From contig CAZMLU010000002.1 of NCBI GenBank assembly GCA_964567295.1, forward strand, positions 14,418 through 78,417: a stretch of 64,000 bases of DNA, in the 5' to 3' direction. This document shows positions 35,386 through 43,893 of this stretch, in pieces. Within the stretch, counting starts at the first letter, position 1. The number at the start of each line of letters is the position of its first letter. Source of the DNA: SLJK01 sp964567295 (GTDB lineage: Bacteria; Bacillota; Dethiobacteria; DTU022; UBA8154). Both the position numbers and the translations under genes were made by a program. The notes under the pieces were generated by a model. That model did no database searches and was not told the DNA's origin. It saw only the letters and a program-made list of their open reading frames with translations.

Positions 35386-35430
35386 AAAGCGACTGCCCTT
35401 TTTAGAGAAGTTTGGGGGCAGCCGCTTTTT
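35386..35430 (-). terminator. Terminator-like hairpin after the DUF4870 gene
   Basis: AAAGCG-CTGCCC pairs with GGGCAG-CGCTTT with one mismatch and a loop of about 15 nt. It lies 45 nt downstream of the DUF4870 stop. The U-run is better on the plus strand (TTTTTTCTT) than on the minus strand, so it may act mainly as a bidirectional barrier. Confidence 0.5.
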
Positions 35431-35474
35431 TCTTATATTAAGCCTTCTAATACGTTAGAAACTTTCAATAAAAA

Positions 35475-35879
35475 TTACTGTAGTTGTTTTTCAGCAATGT
35501 TTCCTATAACGGGGAGTTTAAAAGCTTCGTTTTGATAGGCCTTAACCATCAGCAATATCCATAGAATAAGGGAAGCAATCCATAGAATAGTGGAAATGAT
35601 ACCAAAAAGACCGGATATTGCCAGCAGTGCTCCTCCCCCTCCGTGCCAGGCCAACGACCATAATATTCCCTGGAGCACAGAAAGGATAACAAAAAGCACC
35701 GTAATCCCACCGAAAAGTAGAATAGACTGCATTGCATGAAACTTAACCTTTTTGCTGTCTTTCTCAATTAAAAAAAATATCAGTCCGCTTACCCATCCCA
35801 ACAGGTAACAAAGAAGTCCGGCAACATTTGATTCAAGACCCGTGCTGCTCTTGGTTACTTCCGTCACGCTCTCTTCCAT
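35475..35879 (-). CDS. DUF4870 family membrane protein
   Basis: This 134-aa protein has three membrane helices and the DUF4870 pattern NVAGLLCYLLGWVSGLIFFLIE, described here by its ends, then VKFHAMQSILLFGG and a last helix before MVKAYQNEAFKLPVIGNIAE. The ATG has GGAGGAGA 7 nt upstream; a longer frame starting 39 bp upstream lacks a ribosome site. The function of the family is unknown. Confidence 0.85.
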   Translation of the reverse strand: MEESVTEVTKSSTGLESNVAGLLCYLLGWVSGLIFFLIEKDSKKVKFHAMQSILLFGGITVLFVILSVLQGILWSLAWHGGGGALLAISGLFGIISTILWIASLILWILLMVKAYQNEAFKLPVIGNIAEKQLQ

Positions 35880-36042
35880 TATTCTCTCCTCCAGTCCAAA
35901 ATTTGTTTTTCCTTTCAAGGTTTAATAACCTTCCGGATATTTATAAGGTTATATTCAATTTATTTTTTAAATATTCCTGCTAGTCTACAAAAATTTTCTG
36001 AAGTAATTCTCGCTAGGGTATGATGGCCTGTAAAAAGCGTCT

Positions 36043-36807
36043 TCAAGTTAGCTCTTTTCTCCTGCTCTTGGCAGACCAGACAGTGAAAAAAAGGAGCGCT
36101 GCAGCTGCAGCCAAGGCCACTATAGTAAGCAAAAGCAGCTCGCTTCCATGGCGCATTGCTATTCCAATAAAGGCCCAGGCAAAAACCAGGGGGAAAATAT
36201 AATCCCCTCGGGCAAAATAAATATACAAAGCCACGAAGGCACCAAAAATAATTATTAAAGAGGTAAACAATATGGACCCAAATCCAACTCCCAGCCAACC
36301 AATATCATAGAGGATCACGTTCAAGTTAGCCAGAAGAGCAACACAAACCCAGGCCAGGTACAAACTAAAAGAAAGCTTGACCAATACCCTATCAAAAATA
36401 TTTTCCCTGGAAGTCTCACTATTAATTCTCAAGTATACTGCCACAAGCGTAAGCAGCAATAGAACCATAAGTACCAGGGAAAGCGTCACCTGCAAGTAGT
36501 GCCAGGCCAGCAGCCAAAAAACATTTAGTAGGCTGGCCCCTGCAAAAAAAAGTCCCACAGAATTGTTGTAAGGATTTTCCCTGTACTTGGGCAGGGCTTG
36601 ATAAATTACAAAACCAACCATGAGCAGGTAAATAAGAGCCCATATAGAAAAAACATAAGGAGCAGGGGTAAATAGCACGGGGTAAAGATCGAAACTGATC
36701 TCCGCCTGGGTAAGATTGTTTAAGGGCAGAGCATTGGCTAAATAATTAAACAGCAACACGGTCACCAGCGCGACAACATTGATATAAGCTCTAGTTTCGG
36801 AATGCAT
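36043..36807 (-). CDS. TspO/MBR-related membrane protein
   Basis: This 254-aa protein has seven or eight predicted helices. The segment FTPAPYVFSIWALIYLLM near residue 45 matches the P-x-x-x-F-x-x-x-W-x-x-x-Y signature of TspO-like proteins, and the helix order is similar. It is longer than the 160-aa five-helix TspO. Larger homologues are usually labelled tryptophan-rich sensory protein. TspO proteins bind porphyrins and cholesterol-like ligands; whether this one does is unknown. It is a lone gene. Confidence 0.7.
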   Translation of the reverse strand: MHSETRAYINVVALVTVLLFNYLANALPLNNLTQAEISFDLYPVLFTPAPYVFSIWALIYLLMVGFVIYQALPKYRENPYNNSVGLFFAGASLLNVFWLLAWHYLQVTLSLVLMVLLLLTLVAVYLRINSETSRENIFDRVLVKLSFSLYLAWVCVALLANLNVILYDIGWLGVGFGSILFTSLIIIFGAFVALYIYFARGDYIFPLVFAWAFIGIAMRHGSELLLLTIVALAAAAALLFFTVWSAKSRRKELT

Positions 36808-36875
36808 TAAACATACCTCCTATTAACTCAATCATTACAGAAAGCATTGTAAACTCCCCTTACTTGCTTCAATAG

Positions 36876-37517
36876 TCAACTATTTTCTTTCTCGGCACGT
36901 ATAAGCTTGACCACGTCCATTAGCAAGGGTTGTACTGAAATATTCACAAAACCAGCTTGCGGAAGGAATTTATCCGTCTCCCGGGCGATATGCTCATCAA
37001 ACATCCAGTAAAGAGGCCAGGATAAGGCATCCATTATACGACCGAGTTTCCCGGCAGAACGCGTATGCTCCAATAACAATAATTCCCCGTCCTTCTTCAG
37101 CACACGGTGAAGCTCTGCCAAACCCTGGTGAGGCTCTTCAACAGAACAAAAGACAAAAGTTCCCACTACAGCATCAAAGCTTTCCTCCTGGAAGGGAAGG
37201 TCTTCCACATCCCCTATGACAAATTTTGCCTGCACCTGCTGCTTTCTGGCACGTTGGCGAGCCCAATACAAACCGGCTTCCTCTATCTCTAAGGCTGTTA
37301 CAAAGCGCCTTCCTCCGTAAAAACGACTGTTTAAACCTGTGCCCACTCCAATCTCCAGCACCCGGGAACCTACCACTTGAGACCAAAGGCGCCTGCGCCA
37401 TTTTCGAACAAATAACAGTTCAAAAGGATATAACAACGCATCATACAAAAGTGGGACTCTAATACGCACGGTTTCTTCATCCTCAAAAAAAGGTGTCAGA
37501 GATGCTGACTGTTGCAC
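36876..37517 (-). CDS. Class I SAM-dependent methyltransferase (UbiE/Methyltransf_11 type)
   Basis: The 213-aa product has SAM motif I as VLEIGVGTGLNSRFY (about 52-66). An acidic residue (LEIEEAG) ends the second strand. Then come VIGDVEDLPFQEESFDAVVG and LHRVLKKDGELLLLEHTRS, typical of small-molecule and lipid methyltransferases. The C-terminal part resembles phospholipid and quinone methyltransferases. It stands alone between TspO and cobU, and its substrate is not evident. Confidence 0.85.
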   Translation of the reverse strand: MQQSASLTPFFEDEETVRIRVPLLYDALLYPFELLFVRKWRRRLWSQVVGSRVLEIGVGTGLNSRFYGGRRFVTALEIEEAGLYWARQRARKQQVQAKFVIGDVEDLPFQEESFDAVVGTFVFCSVEEPHQGLAELHRVLKKDGELLLLEHTRSAGKLGRIMDALSWPLYWMFDEHIARETDKFLPQAGFVNISVQPLLMDVVKLIRAEKENS

Positions 37518-37573
37518 TATATTTCAAAAAAGGGGGCCAGGCAGTCCGGTTCGTTGACAAAGATGCACATCTA

Positions 37574-38152
37574 TTATTTAAGTCTCTGGGCCATACCGCA
37601 TACTAAAAACCAGGCCTCATCTGCCGCGTCCGCAACCACCTGGTTTGCTTTGCCAGCCATATCGCGGTAGAGGCGGCCCAGGAAATGCTCGGGAACCACT
37701 CCCATCCCCACCTCATTCGTAACCACCAAAATCTCAGAAGGGCTGTCTCGCATAATTTGGGAAAGAGTAGACATATACTGCAGTGTTTCCTGAGCAGATT
37801 TTTCCAGGGAGGCACGGTCCATCTCCCCTTCCATGCTTCCCCCAACTTCTATAAGGAGATGGTTGCTGAGGAGCAGGGTAAAACAGTCCAACAGGAAAAG
37901 GGTTCCTTTTTCTTGCTCTTTTTCAATTACCAAATGGGGATAATAGCTTTCCTCAACGGTGCTAAAATGGGGGGGACGGTTCGCCTGGTGTATCCTGACA
38001 CGCTCCTTCATTTCTTCATCATCAGCTGTAGCCGTGGCAATATAAAAAACCCTCTTACCGCTCTCCAGAGCATATTTCTCCGCATAAGTGCTTTTTCCAC
38101 TGCGAGCCCCCCCGGTGACCAGGATTAGTTTACCTCTCTCATTTTCTACCAT
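37574..38152 (-). CDS. cobU: Adenosylcobinamide kinase / cobinamide-phosphate guanylyltransferase
   Basis: CobU phosphorylates adenosylcobinamide and attaches GMP in the nucleotide-loop assembly of B12. The 192-aa length is normal. The P-loop GGARSGKS is at residues 14-21, the YIATATADDEEMKERVRIH region follows, and VVTNEVGMGVVPEHFLGRLYRD is near the end; its Glu and Gly-Met pattern is family-specific. It lies downstream of the BtuFCD and ATP-pyrophosphatase genes, which fits cobinamide uptake and salvage. Confidence 0.95.
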   Translation of the reverse strand: MVENERGKLILVTGGARSGKSTYAEKYALESGKRVFYIATATADDEEMKERVRIHQANRPPHFSTVEESYYPHLVIEKEQEKGTLFLLDCFTLLLSNHLLIEVGGSMEGEMDRASLEKSAQETLQYMSTLSQIMRDSPSEILVVTNEVGMGVVPEHFLGRLYRDMAGKANQVVADAADEAWFLVCGMAQRLK

Positions 38153-38265
38153 TTTTTATCTCCCTGAATATTATTGAATATATCACAGCACACCTTGTTA
38201 AACAAATCGAGCCGAAAATACAACCCAAAATATCTTTTACATTACCACATCTATGCTGACCCGGT

Positions 38266-38916
38266 TCATTCTTCGTAGTCCAGAAAAAGGTGATTTTTTG
38301 TGCTCTGGGGACCTAAAAAATTGACCGGCAGCCTTTCTTTGAACAAAGGTCCGTTAAGAACCAGGGTATGATATTCCCCGTTCTCTCCACAGGGGGAAAC
38401 GTTTATGGTTCTTAAATGTTCCACAAATTCCTTATTTATGGTTTTTCCCAGCCAGCCCGAATCAACCATATCTGCCCGCAGAGCTACCACCAACAGCTCT
38501 GCTTCTCTATCCAAAAGCTCACCGAGCACCTCTTCTTCCTGCATGCCCCAGAGAGGAAGGTAAGACTTAAGTCCGGCGCATCTGCAAGATTCCTCCACCC
38601 ACTGGCGGTGACCCACAATGTTAATATCGCCAAAAATACCTCCACTGAACCCTTTTTCTTTCAGCTCCTTCGCTTTCCGAAAAAACCCATCTTCATACTC
38701 TTCCCAGGTAACACTCTCCGCATAAAGGGGAAGCCCTATCAATAGGGCCTGCTTTTCCATCAGGCACAAGGGAAAGCCGTGTGACATACTGGCTCCCTCT
38801 TTATGTACGAAAGTAAGCAGGGCCTCTACCTTTAGTCCTGCCTTTCTTGCTTTTAAAAGTGATAAGTAGCTATCCTTGCCACCGCTCCAGGAAACAAAAT
38901 ATTTTTCACCCGCCAT
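38266..38916 (-). CDS. Diphthine-ammonia-ligase-family ATP pyrophosphatase in the B12 cluster
   Basis: The family (ATP_bind_4) has an N-type ATP-pyrophosphatase fold. The 216-aa product begins with the loop SWSGGKDSYL (9-18), then HGFPLCLMEKQALLIGLPL, the conserved GGIFGDINIVGHRQWVE, and a C-terminal GENGEYHTLVLNGPLF. The last motif is the family hallmark EGGEFHTLV. In eukaryotes and archaea the family acts on diphthamide, but bacteria lack that pathway. Bacterial members are often near cobalamin genes, as here, 4 nt from the ABC ATPase. A ligase step in corrinoid salvage is possible but unproven. Confidence 0.85.
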   Translation of the reverse strand: MAGEKYFVSWSGGKDSYLSLLKARKAGLKVEALLTFVHKEGASMSHGFPLCLMEKQALLIGLPLYAESVTWEEYEDGFFRKAKELKEKGFSGGIFGDINIVGHRQWVEESCRCAGLKSYLPLWGMQEEEVLGELLDREAELLVVALRADMVDSGWLGKTINKEFVEHLRTINVSPCGENGEYHTLVLNGPLFKERLPVNFLGPQSTKNHLFLDYEE

Positions 38917-38920
38917 ATTT

Positions 38921-40198
38921 TCACCAATCCCGTTCCAGGTCCATTAAATATGTAAGCAGCTCTTCTCTATCCGAAAAAGAAAGTGCTCCTTTCTCTTTAA
39001 AACACCTACACAAGCCTGCCGCTTCCCCACCGCTGTAATCACGCTCTTCAATGAGAGTATCCTCCATTATAAGCAACCTGGAAGAGGAAGAAAGCACCTC
39101 CTCTACCGCTTCCAGGTTGCGTAGATTCCCTACACCAAAGGGTATGGCAGGGATAACCACCGCCCGTGCCTCTTTTAAAAGGACCAGGTGTTGGCGATGG
39201 TGTTCATCAGTCACAGGGGAAAAGGGAGGTAAGGTCACCACAGGCAAGCCATAATAAGAAGCCAACTGGTGACCGCTATCTTCCCGGGTAAGTGGTCCCA
39301 CGGAAACAGAAAAATTCGCCTCCAACAGGGAGGTAATTAGGGGAACCGCCTCTTCGCCTCCACCGATAACGTGAACCCGCAAGCTTGACGTTTGCTTTTC
39401 CTTCTTTCCCGAATCGAAATGTTTCAAAACAGTGATATGGGGTCTTCCATGGAGTGAATTTCGCTGCACCGCCACCGGAATGCCATATGCAAAACTAATA
39501 TTCTCGGTAGTCAAAACTGTTTCCGGTTTGCCAACATCAAGGATTTTCTTTTCCGCCAACAAAACAAAATGATCAAAAAACTGGGCAGCCAGGTTAAGAT
39601 CATGTATAGCGGCTATAACGGTAATCCCTTTTTCCCGGTTAAGCCTGCGCACCAGGTTTAAAAACTCCACCTGGTAATTTATATCCAGATTTGCAGTAGG
39701 CTCGTCCAACAATAAAAGCTCCGGCTCCTGTGCGAGGGCACGGGCAATGATAACCCTCTGCCGTTCCCCACCGCTCAGGTTCTGTGCAGACTGCTTTGCC
39801 AAATGCTTCACGCCGGTAACCTCCATGGCATTGCAGACAATTTGGCGATCGTTTTCCTTTTCTTTTTGGAAGCGGCCCAGGTAAGGGTAACGACCCATAG
39901 TTACCACTTCTTCTACAGTAAAATCAAAATCAACAGACGTGCTTTGAGGAACAACAGCCATAGAGCGCGCCATCTCCTGCAGCTTGATCCGCTGCAAATC
40001 CTTCTCATTCAGGAAAACTATACCCTGGCTTGGTCTAAGGACACGGCTGATACAGTTCAATAGGCTGGACTTCCCCGCACCGTTGGGGCCGATAAGGGCC
40101 ACAAAATCTCCCTTGTTAATGAAAAAATCCAATTCTTGCAAGGCAGGAAAAGACCCGTACTTAACTGACAACCCGCAAACTTGCAGACTCACCCCCAT
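38921..40198 (-). CDS. btuD: BtuD-like cobalamin ABC transporter ATPase with extra C-terminal domain
   Basis: The first 255 residues are an ABC ATPase of the iron-siderophore/B12 class: GPNGAGKSSLLNCISR (Walker A), the Q-loop, LSGGERQRVIIARALAQ (signature) and LLLLDEPTANLD (Walker B). Residues about 280-425 form an additional alpha/beta domain starting at LRVHVIGGGEEAVPLI, with a GGG turn like a nucleotide-binding fold. That region is not part of normal BtuD and resembles no domain I can name; it is not CbiZ. The start is the ATG 9 nt after AGGAG. It lies 13 nt after the permease gene. Confidence 0.9.
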   Translation of the reverse strand: MGVSLQVCGLSVKYGSFPALQELDFFINKGDFVALIGPNGAGKSSLLNCISRVLRPSQGIVFLNEKDLQRIKLQEMARSMAVVPQSTSVDFDFTVEEVVTMGRYPYLGRFQKEKENDRQIVCNAMEVTGVKHLAKQSAQNLSGGERQRVIIARALAQEPELLLLDEPTANLDINYQVEFLNLVRRLNREKGITVIAAIHDLNLAAQFFDHFVLLAEKKILDVGKPETVLTTENISFAYGIPVAVQRNSLHGRPHITVLKHFDSGKKEKQTSSLRVHVIGGGEEAVPLITSLLEANFSVSVGPLTREDSGHQLASYYGLPVVTLPPFSPVTDEHHRQHLVLLKEARAVVIPAIPFGVGNLRNLEAVEEVLSSSSRLLIMEDTLIEERDYSGGEAAGLCRCFKEKGALSFSDREELLTYLMDLERDW

Positions 40199-40210
40199 TA
40201 AAAACAACTC

Positions 40211-41260
40211 CTAAGAAAAATATCTTAATTTCTTGCGCATGCGCAGCAGGTAAAGGAAAAAGGGCGCCCCTAATAACGCTGTAATAATACCCACCGGTAG
40301 CTCTATGGGGGCAATAACCGTCCGGGCCAGGGTATCGGCACCGATAAGCAGAATAGCCCCACAGAGGGCAGAGGTCGGCAGCAGAAAGCGATGGTCCGGG
40401 CCTGAGAGCAGGCGCACTATATGCGGAACCACCAGGCCTATAAAACCGATAATCCCGCTAGTAGAGACCGCAGCAGAAACCAACAGCGAAGCGGTCACCA
40501 GAAATATTTTTTTCAGCTTTTCCGTATCAATTCCCAGATAATGAGCGGTTTCCTCTCCCAGGAGCATGGCATTCAGCTCCCGTGCAAAGAAATAGATCCC
40601 GCCGAAGCCCAGCAGTACGTATGGGATCATCACACGTATGTAAGCCCAGCGAGCTCCCCCCAGTCCTCCCATCATCCAGTAGACTACCTGGTGGAGCCTT
40701 TCCCCGGAAAAAAACACGTTAAGAGAAACCAGAGCAGATAGAAAAGCGCTGACCGCTATGCCAGCCAGGAGAAGCGTCATCATAGGCACAAAATCCCCTT
40801 GACGAGAAAGCTGGTAGACCAGCACAATGGTTCCCAGCCCCCCGGCAAAAGCTAAAATGGGCACCGCCCCAAATCCGCCCATGCCCAGGGTAATCCCCCA
40901 GGCTATGGCAATGGTCGCTCCCAGAGCAGCTCCCGAGGAAACCCCGATAATGTAAGGATCTGCCAGGGGGTTTCTAAAAAGGCCCTGGAATGTGGCACCG
41001 GCCACCGCAAGTGAAGCACCCACCAGAGCGGCCAGTATAACCCGGGGCAGGCGAACATTAAGAATAATCTCCCGGGTGGTATCTGCGATAGCAGCATCGT
41101 AAAGACTAAGACCCGTGATCTCCTTCACCAGGAGGTAGAAAATTTCTCCCTTATCCAGTGGAACAGCACCGTAACTGATGGAAAAAATGAACGCAAAAAT
41201 CAAGAATCCAACCAGCCCCAAGAAAAAAAGCCTTCGGCGCCAGGGGGTGCTGAATAGCAC
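40211..41260 (-). CDS. btuC: FecCD-family permease (BtuC-like)
   Basis: This is the membrane subunit of a B12 or siderophore ABC importer. The 349-aa product has ten predicted helices and the FecCD hallmarks: LRLPRVILAALVGASLAVAG in the form VRLPRVILAALVGA, GLFRNPLADPYIIGVSSGAALGA given by its GLFRNPLADP core, GFIGLVVPHIVRLLSGPDHR-like residues, and the C-terminal LPVGIITALLGAPFF. The gene lies between the binding protein and the ATPase. The neighbouring cobU favours a corrinoid substrate over iron. Confidence 0.92.
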   Translation of the reverse strand: MLFSTPWRRRLFFLGLVGFLIFAFIFSISYGAVPLDKGEIFYLLVKEITGLSLYDAAIADTTREIILNVRLPRVILAALVGASLAVAGATFQGLFRNPLADPYIIGVSSGAALGATIAIAWGITLGMGGFGAVPILAFAGGLGTIVLVYQLSRQGDFVPMMTLLLAGIAVSAFLSALVSLNVFFSGERLHQVVYWMMGGLGGARWAYIRVMIPYVLLGFGGIYFFARELNAMLLGEETAHYLGIDTEKLKKIFLVTASLLVSAAVSTSGIIGFIGLVVPHIVRLLSGPDHRFLLPTSALCGAILLIGADTLARTVIAPIELPVGIITALLGAPFFLYLLRMRKKLRYFS

Positions 41261-41327
41261 ACTACGTTTTGCTCCAGCCGATATCGGGTCAATCTTTGCG
41301 ATGTTTTATCACCTCGGCCACCATGCC

Positions 41328-42275
41328 TTAAATATCGGGGTAGAATAGTTCAGCCAATTCTTCCACCACTTCTACAACTCGCAAACCTGAACGGGAAATT
41401 TTGTCGGGATCCACCCCATAAACCCTTTCATCTTCAACGGCACTAACGGATCTCCAACCAGACCGCTCCATGATATCCTGCACCGGAAATTCTTCTGTCC
41501 CGTGATAATCAGGGAACACTATAACCTGTGGATCGCGATCTATAATAACTTCCGAACTCACTTGGGGATAACCGGCCTCCATATCTTCAAAAATATTAAT
41601 GCCTCCTGCCGTCTCAATCAGTTCATGGATAACACTATCCGTCCCGACACTCATCAAAGGATCAGCGTATACTTCGTAATATACTCTTATCTTTTCTTCC
41701 GGAGAAAGATGGCCCACCTTTTCTCGCACAGCGTCAATATTTTCCCTGCACTCTTCTACCAACAAACTTGCTTCCTCTTCTGCCCCCGTTGCTTTCCCCA
41801 ACAACTCCAGTGCAGAATAGATCTCTTCTATACTGGTGGGATCAACAGCCAAAAGGGGGATACCAAGCTCTTCCAGGCGGGAAAATTCCTTATCCTGTAG
41901 AGGAACGGCAACAACCAGATCGGGCTCCAGGGAGAGGATCTGTTCAATATTAGGTTCAGAAAAACTACCCGCGCGTGGTTTATCCTGCGCTTCCGGCGGG
42001 TAGTTGCAGTATTCACTTACCCCTACTATCCTCTCGCCAAGCCCCAGGGCAAAAAGCATTTCCGTATTGCTGGGAGCAAGGGAGATTATACGCTCTGGCG
42101 TGCTGGCCAGTTGCACCTGACGGCCCAATCCATCTTCCAAGGTAATTTCAAACTCTTCGTTATACTCCTCCTGCAGTCCATCCTCATCCTCGCCGGCCTG
42201 TTCTGTTCCGGCGCACCCCACCAGCAACAAAACTACCAAGAAGAAACTAAACAACAAAAAAAAGCTTTTTTTCAT
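41328..42275 (-). CDS. btuF: Cobalamin/siderophore-binding lipoprotein (BtuF-like)
   Basis: This substrate-binding component has a lipoprotein signal peptide ending in LLVGC (Cys21). The mature protein (315 aa in total) has an acidic linker and two lobes of the helical-backbone class: PERIISLAPSNTEMLFALG, VGVSEYCNYPPEA, LEPDLVVAVPLQDKEF, and later PQVIVFPDYHG. It heads the transporter operon. I searched the 165 bp upstream for a B12 riboswitch box (GCCACTG) and found none. Iron chelates or haem cannot be excluded as ligand, but context favours corrinoids. Confidence 0.88.
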   Translation of the reverse strand: MKKSFFLLFSFFLVVLLLVGCAGTEQAGEDEDGLQEEYNEEFEITLEDGLGRQVQLASTPERIISLAPSNTEMLFALGLGERIVGVSEYCNYPPEAQDKPRAGSFSEPNIEQILSLEPDLVVAVPLQDKEFSRLEELGIPLLAVDPTSIEEIYSALELLGKATGAEEEASLLVEECRENIDAVREKVGHLSPEEKIRVYYEVYADPLMSVGTDSVIHELIETAGGINIFEDMEAGYPQVSSEVIIDRDPQVIVFPDYHGTEEFPVQDIMERSGWRSVSAVEDERVYGVDPDKISRSGLRVVEVVEELAELFYPDI

Positions 42276-42442
42276 GCCACCTATCTCCTCTATCTTGACA
42301 ATTTACCCCAGCCTTTTAAGAAAAGGTCTGGGGGAGTAACCCGTCACAAACCTTTCTCCCTATTTATGTTACCTACTATATCATATTCCAGAACTTAAAA
42401 AAACCCTACAAAGCAGAGAACATCTTCGTATGAATATTATGA

Positions 42443-42562
42443 GGGGAGGCTATTGCCGCACTTTGTATCGCCCTTCCCTTGCAAATGCTCCTAAGAGCAT
42501 TTGGAATTGGCACCGGTATAGGAGCGTCCTCACTCATCTCCCGTTCTCTTTACATATCATGA
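42443..42562 (+). pseudogene. MATE-family efflux transporter fragment
   Basis: Forty codons read EAIAALCIALPLQMLL, then FGIGTGIGASSLISR, before a stop. This is the conserved helix pair of MATE transporters (relatives read ALxIAxPxQMxxMALGIGIGVGANSLISR-like). Stops lie directly before and after, so it is an isolated internal fragment of a gene of about 1350 bp. Sequence on both sides shows no further MATE similarity. Confidence 0.65.
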
Positions 42563-42790
42563 TGCTCATGCTTCCCCTGATTAAGAGTCTGGACGGCCCG
42601 CCCTTTAAGCGATCCGCTTGCCTTCTGGCAACTATCTTTCTCAGCACTCGCGAAATTTAATTTCAGGGAGTTCCCCTATTCTCTCCCTCATACCCTTCCG
42701 AAAAATTGTAAACATTTTGCAAACCCTACCTTCTCACACAGGAAGCACGCCTTTCCAAGTAGAATAGTTATATTCTACAAGAAAAAAAAA

Positions 42791-43461
42791 GCGCTGTATG
42801 GGAATCTTCGACTTAACCAGATGCTGCGTCTTTTCCTGGACGGAATTCCTTTAGACCTGACCAGCTCACTCCTACCCCTTGCCACCCACTTCAAGTTTTC
42901 CCTGCTTTCCCATATCCACCTACATGCTAAGAGCCAGAAACATTACTCCGCCAAAAAAACGGCTGCTGAAGTTAAAAAAAGAAGTCATTTTCCCATATTG
43001 GGCTTAATAGATAACCTGGAATCCACCGTGGGGAAGCTCAGGTTGAAAACAGCAACTCCGGATTGGGCAGATTATTACGAAGAAAAAGTATTCTCCAGAG
43101 AGTGCCTGGAAGAGAAAAAAAGCTGGTAAGCTCTTTCCTGGATAGGATCAATCCTTCTAACGTATGAAACTTGGGAGCCAACACCGGCCTTTTTAGCCGG
43201 ATCGCCTCCCATAAAGGGGTTAAAACCCTTTCCCTGGAGGTAGACCCAGAGTGCGTAAAAATAATTTATAAGCAGGTGAAAGAAGAAGGAGAAACCTCAC
43301 TACTTCCCCTCCTGATAGATTTAACCAATCCCAGTCCGTCCCTGGGCTGGGAGAATAAAGAAAGAGATTCGCTTTTAGAGCGCGGACCAGCAGATATGGT
43401 CATGGCTCTGGCCTTAATCCACCACCTGGCAATTTCCAACAACCTATCCTTCCACAAAATC
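42791..43461 (+). pseudogene. Broken class I SAM-dependent methyltransferase gene
   Basis: Two open segments together match the C-terminal two thirds of a methyltransferase. Segment one contains RLNQMLRLFLDGIPLDL and ends in EKKSW. Segment two contains LGANTGLFSRIASHKG (SAM motif I), LEVDPECVKIIY, LLIDLTNPSPSLGW and LALIHHLAISNN. Between them, a run of seven A at about 43115-43122 shifts the frame. A TGA then stands where relatives have the Trp of V-W-D-L-G. The start is also missing. At least two independent lesions make a real pseudogene more likely than a sequencing error. Confidence 0.8.
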
Positions 43462-43829
43462 CCTGGATTTATGATCGCCAAAGGGAAAGCTTCACCCTTC
43501 TTAATTACGACATGCAGGAGGGCTACTTCGACAATCTGGCTCTTGTGGATAACACCATGCGCCAGTTGCGCCAGGCCATGGAAGCTACTAACACCTGGGA
43601 TAACACTCACGTGCTAATCTCTTCAGATCACCCTTGGAGAATGGAGCTATTCCCAACCTTCGATGGCAAGAGAGACTCTCGTGTTCCCTTCTTGTTACGC
43701 TTTTCCGGCCAGCAGGAACCTTTTTACCACCCGTCTCCTTTTAACACCCTCACCAGCCATGAACTGATCCTGGGCCTGCTGGAAAATCGCTTCTCCGGCC
43801 CTGAAGAAGTCCTAGAGTGGCTGGACTAG
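43455..43829 (+). pseudogene. C-terminal fragment of a sulfatase/phosphoglycerol-transferase-type protein
   Basis: The frame reads NPWIYDRQRESFTLLNYDMQ, then GYFDNLALVDNTMRQL, NTHVLISSDHPWRM and KRDSRVPFLLRF. These are the C-terminal metal-site (SSDH) and following segments of alkaline-phosphatase-superfamily sulfatases. The N-terminal two thirds are missing. The fragment is joined directly, out of frame, to the end of the broken methyltransferase, so an internal deletion fused two decaying genes. Its own stop is intact, and a response regulator follows 64 bp later. Confidence 0.75.
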
Positions 43830-43893
43830 AGTATAAAACAAGGATTTTGGATATTGACGTCGAATAATAGAAGTATCATGGGGAGATGATAAT

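Noticed and set aside
42276..42440. Possible cobalamin riboswitch upstream of btuF
   Set aside because: No GCCACTG B12 box or surrounding conserved core on the minus strand; only a CCCCAG-CCTTTT/AAAGG-TGGGG hairpin without a U-run.
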